Assembly (NCBI GenBank): GCA_004794785.1
Contig: SJOL01007204.1
Location: 5,799 to 69,798, forward strand
Length of the DNA: 64,000 nucleotides
Direction: 5' to 3'
Source: Opisthorchis felineus
Lineage: Eukaryota; Platyhelminthes; Trematoda; Opisthorchiida; Opisthorchiidae
A model generated the notes under the pieces. The model had not been told where the DNA came from, did no database searches, and was given only the letters and a program-made list of their open reading frames with translations. Below are positions 1 to 12,900 of this stretch, one piece after another. Position numbers and translations under genes: made by a program. The first letter of the stretch is position 1. Each line of letters starts with the position of its first letter.

Positions 1-6
<6 letters not shown>

Positions 7-34
<28 letters not shown>
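7..34. repeat. (TA)n microsatellite
   Basis: An uninterrupted run of TA dinucleotides at the left edge, about 45 bases upstream of the first CUB exon, inside what should be an intron. Confidence 0.95.
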
Positions 35-77
35 CGCATGTGTGCATATACAGCGTGTGGTTGTTCTTTGATTGCAG

Positions 78-247
78 CCACGGATGGTCCTTCCTCACCA
101 CGAAACTGCAGCGCTTATCACAACACTAAAAGAGGCATCATCACTTCGCCAAACTTTCCGCTCATATATCCACATTCGGTGCAGTGCTTCTGGAGGATTG
201 AGGTTCACGATGGCTGCACCGTCAGTTTCACGTTTGTGCATTTTGAC
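78..247 (+). CDS. CUB-domain protein, exon for N-terminal half of the CUB domain (partial gene)
   Basis: This exon encodes the first half of a CUB domain, an extracellular beta-sandwich used for protein and carbohydrate binding in secreted or membrane proteins. A pyrimidine-rich stretch ends in AG at 76-77, and the GTAAGT donor starts at 248. The exon enters in phase 1 and leaves in phase 0. The peptide carries the usual CUB landmarks: a first Cys (NCSAY), the block GIITSPNFP followed by YP, a second Cys in CFW, and hydrophobic strands ending FTFVHFD. The second half is the exon at 2982-3162, which joins in frame as FD-LEPGF. A CUB unit bounded by phase 1 on both outer sides is the common shuffled-module layout. 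The rest of the gene lies to the left of the window and perhaps to the right. Which CUB protein this is cannot be told from one domain. Confidence 0.8.
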
Positions 248-399
248 GTAAGTTTAGATGGGATCAGATCCAATATATCTGCCTTGAAGTAACAAACCAT
301 AGAAACCATCCCTCTTCTCATTGGTCGAATCCTGACAAACTACCTTACATCTATCCCATTTCATTGTCATTATATTGGATCGCTCACTTTTAGCGCTCT

Positions 400-565
400 T
401 TCGGTGCCTAGCCACCATGCCATCTGAAGGATGCACGAGGGGTTAGATACCATTAGGCCTCTCAAGCCTAGATAGGAGCAGTTTAGATGCATAGTTTGGG
501 TTAGAATCACGGACCTTGGGTTCAGTAAGTTCGCACCTTAACCACTGAGCCATATCAAGCTCGTT
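400..565 (-). repeat. tRNA-derived SINE head
   Basis: Read on the - strand, an A-box-like sequence TGGCTCAGTGGTTAAGG lies at 536-553 and a B-box-like GGTCCGTGATTCTAACCC at 498-515. Their spacing fits an internal RNA polymerase III promoter. The sequence does not fold into a full tRNA acceptor stem, so it is read as a tRNA-derived SINE and not a tRNA gene. The downstream body limit is uncertain. Confidence 0.55.
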
Positions 566-1685
566 AGAGTTAAATAATACGGAAATACAATAATAATTAT
601 GTTTTACGCTAAAAACTTGTATTCGTCTCTTAAAGGTATAAATAGATGAACCACGTTATCCTCATTGAGACTAAAAAATTGAAGACTGAGAAATTAGTTG
701 CAAAGACCTTCTGGCTAAGCGTAACATAATGTTTCTCCCAGGAATTCCCACCCCACCTTCCAAAAAACAATTTTCTTAACCACAGATCGTCTCAACCTTT
801 GGCGGTGTATGTGTATTTACGCATCACTAATATCAGCTACCACCTCCAATGCGTAGTTATCTATCCCACCTCCTCCAGTCATCGGTGAACGAAACTGTGG
901 AAGCTAGAACCACTGTACGGCAAGTACGCGGTTCTTACAGCTGATGATGGTGATGATGGTGATCGCGTATGTGTGATTCTATGCACTTAGTCTCCACAGA
1001 AAGCAACCTACCGTATAGTGCAATTATGGTGTAATTTTGCGATTAAATATGACTTTTGAAGCTATGGATATCTGCAACATTGCTCTTAAACAAATGCTTC
1101 TTAGTTTATGAGAATGAGAACACTCGTTTCAGTGAAGGAATCCTTTTTGGAATCTCCTCGTTGGGGTCTGATACAAGGGTTTTGAAACTTCTTCTTCTAT
1201 CGCATGCTTTTTCGTACTTTCATCAACTTCGTTTTTCAGTTACTCATCCTTCAACAGTCAACAAACGTTTAAGCGATATTAGTGATCTCTCACCCCCAAA
1301 TCTACACATCATGTTAGACAAATGGTTGAGGGCTCATCTGTCATCCTCAGGGTAGCTCATAACTCATTACATGATCACCAATGGGCATACCGCACAGAAA
1401 TTCTGACTGCCATGGTTTTAAAGTTAGAATTCAAGTGGGTAGAGGATCAAACGCTAGATTCCAATTTTTATTATATTCATTTTCATCCGGCCTACTTGTT
1501 GCATTGACAGAAAGGTTGAGATTAGTGCAGTTCTCTGGTTCGTAATCTGGTTGTCTTCCGCAGCCATGCGTGTTCTCGTTGGCTGAACTGAACTCAAGGT
1601 GCTTCGATATTGCTTAGTTCAGACAACTAACGGACGATGTCCGCAGCAACATTGGTAGTTTTTATTAATGTCGGAATATTGGCAG

Positions 1686-1860
1686 CTGGGGTGAATTCAT
1701 TGGTAACTGATCAGGTGACTGTTGATCTGTTCGCCAAGCGCTTTTAATCTGAACGCACCTACACTAACAACGTACTGATACTGTCACCTCGACCAGTGAT
1801 GAAACGTTTGCAACCACATCGCCCAGCTCAGTGAACAAACCAACGGCCATCACTGGCAGC
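1686..1860. repeat. Palindrome-forming dispersed repeat, copy 1
   Basis: The right half reads on the - strand as the family core: GTTGGTTTGTTCACTGAG, then GCAAACGTTTCATCACTGG, then GAGGTGAC. The left half carries a diverged copy of the same start (GTTGATCTGTTCGCC) on the + strand, making a head-to-head arrangement. Other copies lie near 13.9, 16.4, 41.4, 44.4, 45.5 and 51.7 kb. Confidence 0.55.
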
Positions 1861-1950
1861 ATTCCTTGTTTTACAAACCCACATACACAACACAGGGCAA
1901 CAGTATGGACCAGAGTAAAACAAATCATCTCGACAAATCTTGAAGTCAGA

Positions 1951-2085
1951 GTGCGTACCTCAAGAAAATCTGAGAGTTTCTTGAGGTGCCACTGCCGAAG
2001 ATTTCCAAGAAGGACGAAACCGCTGTATAGTACTTCTCATTTTCTCAGCATAAATTGACTTCACTAACGGGACAAAATTTCCATC
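1951..2085 (+). ncRNA. Degenerate hammerhead-ribozyme-like repeat, copy 1
   Basis: A 10-bp perfect hairpin (1958-1967 with 1977-1986, extendable to 13 bp with one wobble) is followed by a hammerhead-like core. Helix I strand ACTG is at 1991-1994. CCGAAGA stands where CUGAUGA is expected (1995-2001), a weak helix II follows, GAAA is intact at 2016-2019, CCGCTGT can form a tiny helix III, and the expected cleavage triplet reads GUA. The tail matches the tails of the copies at 43.1 and 57.2 kb (CAGCATAAATTGACTTCA, then GGGACAAAATTTC). Two core substitutions suggest it no longer cleaves. Confidence 0.45.
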
Positions 2086-2272
2086 AAAGGTGTTATAACT
2101 AACTAATGTCCCCGCTTCAGTGCCTTAGTGTCGGAAAAAGACTCGCCAACAAGGAACACAACAGCTTTATTCGGAACAAGCGAGTTCAAAGGTGACAAGG
2201 GGCCCGGCTGTACTTAACGGGTACTTTTGACACTAATCCAGGCTGTCTGATTGGCGTTTGGTTAAGACCCAT

Positions 2273-2380
2273 CATCATCGACCGTGCTTCTATGAAATGC
2301 CTGGACACTCATCATCACCAGCCGTGCTTCTGTGGCGTGCCTGAACACTCGTCATTGTTTGTCGTGCTTCTGTCGGATCT
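2273..2380. repeat. Short imperfect tandem repeat, about 2.7 units of 37-40 bp
   Basis: Three successive units each contain CGTGCTTCT, with a shared flank of CATCATC before it and TGCCTGAACACT or a close variant after it. Unit starts are about 2273, 2310 and 2350. No coding sense was seen. Confidence 0.6.
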
Positions 2381-2981
2381 TCGAGCGAATTCGCCAAACT
2401 GATGGAATGTGAACTGAGTGACCTTTTAAGACACAGTGGTCTCCTGGATACCGAATAGTGAAAATAAATACCGCAGTTTAGCGATGGTTGTGAGTGATTG
2501 TTTGTGAATCAATGAAAAGAATTCCGGAAGTGGTGTTTGCAGTGTTCATACCATTTTCCTCTACCTTTCATCCAGCCCGCGATGCTACGTTAAAGACGGT
2601 TCGCGGCTGATAAGTTTGCAAACCCTCGAACAGAATTTGCAAACAGATATCCGCTCAGGTTGCTGCACCAAATTTGAACGACTACCTGTGCTTTTGGCGA
2701 ACAGTTGTCTTGGGATATCACGAAATGGTTCCTGTAAAATCTAGTACCTATGCAGAAAAACTTTGAGATCCAGTGGTAGCTTGTATGAGGCAAGTGATTT
2801 ACTCAGAAGAGCTTTCAGAGTAGAGTTAGGGAAGAAATTTTTCCACAATTCTGGTGCTATCGAATTGTCTTCGTATGAGTTTTACGTTCGGATCACCAAG
2901 AATCGCGATCTCAACTGTCTGTTTTGTTTATTTTCGATAAATAGATTACAGTGCATCTTGTTTCGTTCTCTTGACTTCCAG

Positions 2982-3162
2982 CTTGAGCCTGGGTTCGCTA
3001 ATGTGACCATATTCGATGGTTACGACAATTCTTCGAGCTCCGTGGGATTTACTGGATCAGCTTCCTCAGGTCATTTCCATTCTTCAGGAAGATATCTCTA
3101 TATTGAGATGAAATCAGATGAGGCCACTAAAAGATCGAGATTTATTGCCAAGTATACGCCAG
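2982..3162 (+). CDS. CUB-domain protein, exon for C-terminal half of the CUB domain
   Basis: This exon completes the CUB domain begun at 78-247. The acceptor is TTGACTTCCAG at 2971-2981, and the donor GTAAGA follows at 3163. It enters in phase 0 and ends in phase 1. The peptide has the expected second-half features: LEPGFANVTIFDGYDN (the acidic FDxxDG-type loop and IFDG strand), a Gly/Ser-rich turn, the strand YLYIEMKSD and a closing FIAKYTP. The second Cys pair found in many CUB domains is absent; the IFDG loop carries Ser-rich sequence instead, so only the first disulfide is predicted. The next exon should start in phase 1. The 24-nt candidate at 14120-14143 does so, but no further CUB exon was found with confidence. 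Confidence 0.8.
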
Positions 3163-3756
3163 GTAAGATAACTAATCGCTTGATAACCCTCAGCCGTGTG
3201 CACACTGTTCTATATGCTTGTGTATAATATCTCGTCTTTACCCATTTTTTAATTGGCTGTTATTTTACCATCGGCTTGCTCAACCTACAGTGTCCTGTCC
3301 TTAAAACTCAGCTTAGATGCATTAAGATTTTAAATATACCCGACTTTTCCGGATGCTGGAACCTCAAACTTCATCTCCTATCAATCTAGTCGATTCTCAT
3401 AAACATACAACAAAATTCTGACTAAATTATGAATGAACAATACAGGATAACTTACAATGACCAAAAGTCGTCAACAAACTTGTAGTAAAACGTTTATCTT
3501 TAACTTTAATTTTGTGGGATTACTTTGGATCAAATCAGCGTTGTATTTTGTAGCCAGTGGTGTTCCGTTCAGAATGCAGCCTATTATAACCTTAGAAATT
3601 GGTTTACCCTAGCGAATGACTGTCTGCCATAGCAACACACACACACAGTAGGGCACAGAGTATATAACAATCTAATTTTCTCTGTAAACTTTCACGAAAT
3701 GATCTGAAATAGTTTGTAGTAGAAGCGGTGACAGTAGACGCTGCACTGAACCACAG

Positions 3757-3915
3757 GCTTCCTCCGTGATGCCGACCTGGTAGTCCCCATGCCAGTCTGC
3801 GTCAGCTAAAAGTTCATCATCTCGAGAGGAGGGCCTGTTTGCTGTCAAAGCACTGGTTTCTCTCAAGCATAAGCAACATGGTCTACCTGATGCTCTAGCA
3901 CCAGTTTCAACCAGA
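3757..3915 (+). repeat. Partial SINE-like repeat shared with 25.4 kb
   Basis: The stretch TCTCTCAAGCATAAGCAACA near 3851 recurs almost exactly near 25450 (TCTCTCAAGCGTAAACAACA), and more weakly similar sequence flanks it on both sides. It looks like an incomplete copy of the hammerhead-like SINE at 25.4-25.7 kb, lacking its 3' half. Confidence 0.4.
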
Positions 3916-6900
3916 ACATGGACAGACTTTTATGGTTCATGTGCAACGAGTGTTCCAAATGCTCCAAATCGAAGGCTAACTTGGTGACCTACCGATAAAT
4001 TCACTTCAGTGAAACGTAGTCAGTAATTTGGTAGGTACTGATTGCTTCCGCTTGTTTCCTAAAAAGTTAGTGTGAACCAACGCCACTGGCATTCGCGCCT
4101 GGCCCAGCACAATGTAGGTAAGCAGGGCCGAATGGGGACTTTCAGTACCTGTTGGTCCGATAAACAGCTACAGTCACTTATGCCTGACTGATATGCAATT
4201 CGCATCTTGCGCTGCGCAAACTCCACTGCTCGCGCGACGAAAACAATATTTTCCTGACCTTGCGACCGTCAGTGTCAAAGCCAATATACGTGTGTTTTAA
4301 CTGGCAAACACCGGAGTAAGTCGTTACCTGGTAACACTGAACAAACCACCGGTCAATCTGCTCCAGTTTGTCCGACTCTGATGCCTATACCACCACCGTG
4401 GATTGCATCATAGTACTCTAGGGGTCCACTCTCGGGAGATCACTCACTATAAATAACCTTCGAGACTTTTCTTGGGAGTTGCACTCTGGCATCATGACAC
4501 CGGAGCAAGTCTTGTTTCTTCCGAACCTGCACACATCCAGGACATTTCCACGCACTATGAGCCCTGTTTTCGGCTACCCCATTGCATGACGGTCAATTTA
4601 AACGTATTTGCCCAGCAAACAATGTTGTGATCTACCACCAGGTAAGGGGACAAGCAGTTTCTGCTGTGTTTAATGGCTTGTGGAAGAAACTGTGGGAGAA
4701 AAACTGTAGCTCACCACCGGACGCCGAACAAACCGAGGGCAAGTCGCCTTCTGCTGTAAAATACGTGAAGAGTTGTCCATGTTGCATAGTGCCATCAGAT
4801 TGCGGTTGGAGCCTATTACTGGTGTGTGGAAGCTGCCCATATAGTCCGCCCGATGGACGACTAGTCACCAGTTTTGGAAAAGCACATGTTCAGAATGTCT
4901 TATCATTTGTATACCACTGGTATTCCAGTGTTTTAACCTGCTGTTGATCCATGGGAGTTTTCTTCCCAAAACACTCTAGTCCCGGAGGTGCAAGATCTAA
5001 TCTTGTGGGATTAAACAAGACCAACTTCCGTGCCATCCATTCTCGTAAAATGCTTTGAACGTGCTTACCGATCGGCGGAATAGCACGCAGCTATTACTTT
5101 CAATTTAGTTGCTAATTTTACATTAGGACGGGTGCTTAGCTACCTCACCGCTACAAATTTTCCACATCAAATTTCAGGGACTAGTTTCGTCCTTGGATTG
5201 ACGTTTGTCAGTATCCCGAAGGCTTTGATATGATGTGGTGTGACCTAACTGTCACCTCCACCGAGGCCTCCGGAATTCGCAACTATGTTCTACACATTAC
5301 AAAGCCGCATGAGGACGTCGCAGTAATTACTTTTCATTTAGAGGTTCAGTGAAGCATAAAGGAATGACAGGAGCTTCATTCTACCCGATGTCGTTCATTA
5401 TGGAGACCGATAATGTTGCCGTACTACCGACTATGTGACCGAATTATCATTTTCGCGACGCCTCTGTAGATGATTTCACATTCACTGACTATTTGGTCGT
5501 CCGTGCAGAGCATCCGGGTTGCCCCAAATGGAAACTGAAGCCTTAGTGGTGTACTTGACACAAGCTGTATGGTGATTAACACCCGAAAGATATAAGCCAT
5601 CGCGAACCATGCTAACAGAAAATATCAGGAAACTCCAGTATCAGCCGAATCCCTTTGGATTGCATAAGAGTCGTCACCGCTGTCTGCCCAAATAGTGTCA
5701 TGAATCATCTGGGCTTTCCATTTAGTGTCAAGGGGAAAAGGATCTGAAACCACCAATAATTGCTGCTGAACTTGTTCACTGAATCAATGCATGCCTCGTT
5801 AAACCCAGGTTGTCGAACAGAAACCAGAAGGAACCACCTACTACCGAGGTTGATATACTCACCTGTGCTCAGTCAAATCCACAGTATCACGCTCAAAATA
5901 CTGGGTTACTACAGCCAAAAATCTATTCGTGACTGGCGACGGCTGCCAAACGACAATCCAAGTAGCTACAGTTTACGCAGCGCTGAGTACTAAGCAACAC
6001 GGTTAATGATCCTTCTAAGGAAATGATTGTTATGGTCTTCCGAACCTGTCCAGGTTATGCGTGTGAACACCAAATAAGAGGCCACACTTGTATAGGGTAA
6101 TAGACTACAACAGCGTTAACAGTCGGGACATGCGAAAGTTTATCGCTTAATTTCTTCCAAATTGACAGACTATGTTCTTCGAACGTCCCCTCTTGAGTGT
6201 TTCTTGGTGGTATCCACCTAGAGTGTAACCCACTGAGGTCAGGTACAAGGAACGCATTGTATTGTCATGGTGACTGGAAAATTGGAAAGCTGGGAAACTG
6301 GTGTATGTTCTGCAGTGATGAGAAATCACGCAAGATACTGACTACTCTCATAAAAATCGAGTTTCAGAGAACTCAAAATGTAGTGAATTCGAGAGTTGAG
6401 AAAGCATTCTTCGACATCCTCTATCAAGCCAACGTAATTCTGAGCTCCGAAAAGCAACATCAAAAGTGGTAATATCCTCAAACTGAAGTAAAATGGAAAC
6501 CCAACAATATGTTGCTGATGGATTCCACCCGTGCTATTATTTCCGCTCTATTTGCCATTGATTATGATGTTTCAGTTCGCGAACCTGCTGTGCCTTGAAG
6601 AGAACTTCTCGGGTCTCTGTTCATGTCTTGATTTCCTCGTAAATCCCTATTCGGAATGACAAGCCACAAACAATTAGACTAGTGATGTCACGATTGTTTT
6701 GGACTGTTTCCCCCATTTCAATATTCACCTGCATTTGTTTCCACGAATGGTATTTTTCTTTTTGTGACTATGATAACTTTCTTAAAAAGTAAACGATATC
6801 GGTGGTTGTAGTGGTGGCAATGATACCACTTGATCCAAATAGTGTACTGTACTGTGGATTGTACTGCACGGATAAGACTGCTCACAACCGAGTGCGAAGT

Positions 6901-9900
6901 CGGAAACCCAGTTGTTTTGTTGGTTAACACAGCTTATTTTAGAGAAAAGTGATATAAAAAAGTCATGCAAACATGGGTATCATAGAGCACTTCATAGACG
7001 ATGTCATTTGGTACAGTCCGATATTGTCTCAATTCCGGTGAGTAGACAGTTGTCGCCTTGCCCATCAGGAGATTAAGACATGTTTCTTAGCGTCTCAAAC
7101 AGTTCTGCATAAGCGGCGCGGTTAATATACTTATGATTGTGGTTGTTAGAACCACTCCAGGCCACCTTGAAAGAGAATAATCACCCAGTAAGTAGCACCG
7201 GCCCAGAAACGACTAACAACAATGGACGTGAACAAACTGCCGGCGTGGGTATGTTTGGATTAGGGGAATTTTGTGTGGACACACCTGGCAGTTTCCTACC
7301 GTTGATATGGTCTTCCATTTTTGGCCACCACTACTAACAATGCGTCTACCTTTACTACTTGTACTGAATTGTGTTGGTGGTACCACTCTCATCCAGCTTG
7401 AGAATAAGCTAGGAATATGGGCTAGGCTTCAGCGTACACTTTGTTATAAGTCGCGACCAATATTATCGAGCTCCCATTACGGACCGCAACTCATTCCGAC
7501 TCTCAGAAGACTGAGCAGCGCCAAAGCAACTGTCTCTCAGGGTCTGGGCAATAATCCAACATGTCAGCTTTAAATCTCCCAGAAAATGAAAACTTCGATC
7601 CGAAGAGTACATCTTCCAGGTTGTAAATTAACATTACCCTAACAAATTCTCCTGGAAAGTAACTTTTGTCTCACCAATCTCAGTTTCACAACTTTTCTCT
7701 ACAAGGTGTCACATTCATAAGGGCGTGCTCCTGGAAGTCTCCTCAGAAGTTCATTTAGAGCCGCTTGCAATCGTCAGATGACCCAACCAGGTCAAAAGGC
7801 AGAATGTGAAGGAATGTTTCTGAATATTAATGATCTAGGTTTCTCATCCAGGAAAACTTATAGATATGTATTGATCGGTTTCCAATACAACGTTCAGCCT
7901 TCTAGAGCACACAAAAATTTCGCGGTCTTTTTATATCTTGTGGTGCTACCTTTTGGTTTAGAGTTTACCGCTACTCGGTGAATTCTGAAGGGGTGCAATG
8001 ACTTTCCGGTTATGGAAGTCATTTACTTGGAAAGATGGCGGAGTGATGACTTTCCCATGCTACGTTGTATCCAAAGCAGCATTCATAAGTCCCGGTTGAC
8101 CAAATGATGGAACCGTGCACTTCGAGCAAACAAAGTATTGCACTACCTCAAAATAAATTGACGAAATGAGCATGCTTCTTTTGGATTTCAAAAAGTCTAA
8201 AAGGCCGAATGGGTAGTCATCCATTCGTCTTGAGTTCAAGGTGAAGAAATAGTTGATGGCGTTAGGTATGTTATCATTGCTGAAAGTGCTTGTAATTTCA
8301 AAATTGCAGGACTGCTTCTCGACGCCAACAAACTCAACTGAGTTACCCATTTTTACAGTGTGCTTTTAAATGGCACTTAAAGTTACCCTCCTAGCCATAC
8401 AGTTTCATGCCTGTATTTTACACTCCGCTGTCACCAGCCACGCGGACAGTGTGAATGAGTTGAGAGTAGGAACCCAAGATCTCCTGCGTCACTTATGGGT
8501 TCTGCCTACACTTCAGTCACAAACCGAGACGTTCATTTGTGAAATTTAAACCGGGTTCGGCCATGAATCTAGGTTACTATTGAAGCTACTCTTGTTAAAG
8601 CCGTAATTCTAAGCTCTACCTTCTATCCTTGTACGCTTCACTTTATCCAAACTATAAAATGTAGTATTATAAAAGTGACACGAAGATCACAAATGGAACT
8701 CAACGCTGTGCAAACACCGATTAGGCTTGGTATTTTGTAACTGTAAACAGTACTGGACTGTTGAGATTCAGATTTGTGTGTTGCACACTGTTGTTCTTAA
8801 TGGGACCACCATTTGAGCAGAAAAACAAGAAACGCGAAAAGCAAGTAGTCTTGTTGTCCCTTTACTTCTTTCGCTCCAGAAAACGAGTATTTTTGTTGCC
8901 CGACATGTAGCCTTTAATGTCCGCGTTGTTCGGCTCTGTAATAAAGTGGTCCGGTTGGTGATTCTCCAGATGGAGGATGAAATGGCACTTCAAAGCCTAA
9001 GTCTCAAATGGTAGAACAAGCTCATCTAAACTGGCATTAAGGCCGCACCAAAAACCTGAAGTCTGTCAGGTTTCGTTGCCTGAAAACTGATCAGTACCTT
9101 AAGCTTCAGCGGGCTGTCATATCGTAAAGATCATAGACGAAGAGGCTAACAGGGAGTGCTGCGCGGAAACTACACCACTGTATCCACTCCGCAATGAGAC
9201 TTTCTCTTGAAGGATTTCTGCATCCGGGTTTAATCCATGCACTTGTGTGATTTGGCCTTTCGGATAGGCGTATAAAACTTCACAGCTGTCGCTTTGTGTG
9301 TACGTTTTCCGCTCAACAGAATAAACAATCACTGTGAACTACCACGATGCCGTCCACGATTCCAGATGGTGCTATCATTACAGTCCGAGGTGTGAATTTT
9401 GTTGCAACGGACATGCACTGACGTGTGCGTATGCATCGACCGATTCACTAAAAATGGATGGGCCTACCTGACAGGGTGATGTATTACGCAAATCGGTTCA
9501 TTCGTCCGCAGATTTAAAGAAAATACATCCCTTGGGCATACTGCCCACAGCCGCATTATTTCCTCTTGTTGTTTTCCTTCCAGGAAACTTTGTCTCTCCA
9601 GGTCTATCTTCAGAATGATGAGCAAATAAAAGTGGTCTCAAAAGAAGTAACAAATTTCGGCAATGATAACTATTCTTCCAGTTGAGGACTTCAGAAATTA
9701 CGAACACTGCTTTACATCAGGATTAATTCCTGCTTGGCCGAAGAGATCCCAGATATAACATTTAACTCCAGTGAATAACTAGGGAGTACATTTCTGACAT
9801 TGATTGATAAGGATGACATCTGAAAAGTCAACGAAAGCTCAAACAAAGATTAGCCACGAAAGGCCACGGAATTAAAACAAGGCTGTTGAATTTAACAGAT

Positions 9901-12900
9901 CGAAGGGCTTTTTGAAGGCAGATATTACTTTAAGGTCACATCTCACCTTTCAGACCGTTTATTAGTTAATAAACACAACCTCAATGGCCACACTATCTGG
10001 AATAGCAAGGATATGAACGTAAGCTCGAACCCCTTTCGCACGGAATCGTGACTAAAAGTACTCTGCAAAGTACATTCTGAGAACGAAAACAGCCGCAATC
10101 CATTAGAATGATAGATTCAGGCGGAATTGACATCCGGAAGGACTCAAGCTCTTGTTCTTCAATGTGATGAAAGGCTGTGCAGACTAACCATTTCGGTAAA
10201 CTCTCACGGTACATCACCTCTCTATAGGGTGACTGGAGAAGTACTGAAGTGACTTTAGCAGCAGTACGATCACACTGTTGGTGGGTGAGTTTTCCGCTAG
10301 GCTTAGCAAATTTTTTGAAAAATGTTTCTTGCCAATTCAGTTGATATCAGTCCTTAGTGGTGTATCGGTGCGTCGTAGTTCAGTGGTGTGTCAGTGTGTA
10401 GGTCGTTGTTCTATTCAATGGAATAAGTAGATGCATATTTTGAATAATCGAGACGTGCCTCTGAGTCCCAGTGATAAAAGGAGATTGATTTTTCTGCTTT
10501 TGAATATCACTCAACGCCTCACGACACCAGGTAGGTGTGATCCCTTCTATAGAATTTGACTTCTAATACGTCATGCCTGATCATGCTACTGCGTAGGCTA
10601 AGTTTACTTTTAGACCTGTTTTAAGTGGGTTGATGATAAATACACCTTGGTCGCCCTGATAAATCAAGCGTAAAAAATATACCAATGTCCAGAAAATTCC
10701 GCCCAGTTTCATTCATTTTGAAATCAATAATATGCAAGCCATCAACGCATAGTAACTCAGGGTGCAATTCACCCTCCAACCGTTGAACTCTTCTCGACTT
10801 AATGGAGTATCATAACTGAAAAGTCCGCCAATTGTACCATAGTATTTAAGTGGCCCAAAACAGCCATTGTGCCAGGCAGTTAAACATTAAACTGGTCTGA
10901 ATGCAGAACAGCAGAAAATTAGAATCATGGATTAAAGAGATACGAATATCTGCGGTAGCAGAGAAGAACATCGTTGATTTCAGTCCTGTGCCATATCCGC
11001 CAAGGTCTCGAAGCACAGACAGTCACTGGTTTTGTGTCCTCACCATGAAATCACAAAGACTCAACTGGCTGATCCTAACGACGCTTCTTCCAGTTCAATA
11101 CGGGCTACGGCGTCTATAGGAGGCGACCCAAACGTCAAACCTGGTAAGATGAAGTTACTTGCCGCAGTTCTGTTTTCTTGCCGTCAAGTGCTTTTGCCTG
11201 ACTTCTGTGTTGCTTCAAACAAACGCGCGAAATGCTTCTTAGGCAACAGTCATCCAATGAAGACAGCCGTTTTAAGCCCTCCATCACACCCATGAGGCGA
11301 CACTGCCCTGAGCGATGTACGGCACAATGACCCCTCAGGATGAGAACCGACTTTGCGCCGTTACCCGAAATGTCGAGAGTTGAAGGACGCGCTACGGGAT
11401 GTTATTTTCCAAAGTATTCCAGAAGTAAGTGGGGAAAATCTTTGAAGAAATCAGTTCACTGATAAATATCAGAAATGACTGGGAAAGTTTGCACAAGTCT
11501 CCAACATTAAAGTGGCGGAAAACCAACAAAAACAATTTGGTTGAAAATCGATTTTGCTGCCCCCACCTCTCAACGTGACTGCGTCGCCCGCGTAGCCCGG
11601 GTTGGAGATCCCCTTACCAGAGTGAAGCTCATCTCCTCTATCAGCTACCATAGACAAGATTAGTTTGAATTTTATCAAAAACAAAAGTGAAGGGGAACGA
11701 AGAAATCTGGTGCCTCCGGTGGACACTCACTGATAAGAAAGGTGACGAATGTCGGTTATAGACTCGAACGTACCCAAATTCAATGTAACAAGGAATTTAT
11801 GCTTAAACTTATGCCGTAAATGCTGTTCTATGCATGACTTAAGGATGATCAGTCAGACGTCTCGAAGGAAGGCGAAGCAGCAAACGAATTAACAAAGAAT
11901 AGGAGAGTAACTACAAAAAAACAAAAAACTTGTATCCGTCCGCAATTTCTACATGCCTTGAAAAGCGGGAATTTTGATCTCTAGTAGTACAGTGCATCTA
12001 TGGCCCATTATGTGAGGAATAAATTAAGGACAGACTCAAATAACAGCGGAATGCCTTGGAAGCCAAATATCTACGAAATCATCCATTAGGGTAAGAAGGA
12101 GAAATATGACCCATTCACCATTCAGCTATCGTAAAGAGTATTGATAAGGCTGATGGGACAGATGGGGACCCTGAGGAAAAACCACTCATACCAGGTCTAG
12201 CATGCAGTCCCCGTTGAGATAAAACACTACAATAGACCACATAGTCATATAGATATGAAACCAGCAAGAAGCCATATTCACTTTTTTAATTCCTTTATTC
12301 TTCCTCCTTCTTTCAGAATATTCCCACTGGTTTCTTTGTTTTTAGCGAGCTTGCTCTCCAGAAGGAACAGATCATTCGTCGTTTTAAGAGCAGTCTATTT
12401 TTCACGAGATGGAAGAACTGTAAACACAGAATTCGGTTCGATTAATGAATGAGCCTGAACCTCAATGAGTGTATAATGACATGTCTGTTGCATCATTTAT
12501 TGTGGTGAGTGCTTACTACAGTGTCGTGGAATGAATTAACCAGCTTACCGTACACAAAATAGCTGTCAGGCTGAGAGCATCTTCGTTACACTCACAACCG
12601 CACCAATTTTTTTTCAGAAATAATGCGCTACCCATGAATAACCCTTCATAAAACTTAAGTTTCCCGGAAAAATGAAGTAAAGTGGCTCACAAGGTAAAGT
12701 AGGCTCACCCAGAAAAAAAGAATTCGTCATTGGGAAATGTGAGGGCATAGTTGGACTGACCGGTGGCCAACATTACATCGTATATTTAGAAACCATAAAG
12801 AGTGGAGGTAAGATGCGAGGTAATTATGCAACCAACAACTTGAAATTCCAGTCGTGCCCTGTTACGCCCCACCAAGACTACTGATCTTCTTGTGTGTATT

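Larger units (their letters stand above)
248..2981 (+). other. Intron between the two CUB exons, filled with repeats
   Basis: A 2.7 kb intron (GTAAGT donor, TTCCAG acceptor) joining the two CUB halves in phase 0. It holds a tRNA-derived SINE head on the - strand, a palindromic repeat near 1.7-1.86 kb, a hammerhead-like repeat near 1.95-2.09 kb and a short tandem repeat near 2.3 kb, all listed separately. Nothing is recognised in 600-1680 or 2400-2980. Confidence 0.65.

Noticed and set aside
4632..4947. Overlapping open frames on both strands with a GTAAGG site
   Set aside because: There is no convincing acceptor and no recognisable peptide; mutual overlap suggests chance.
10984..11143. Exon-like segment between TTTCAG and GTAAGA
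   Set aside because: Open and flanked by plausible sites, but the peptide is unfamiliar and its start phase does not join the CUB exons.
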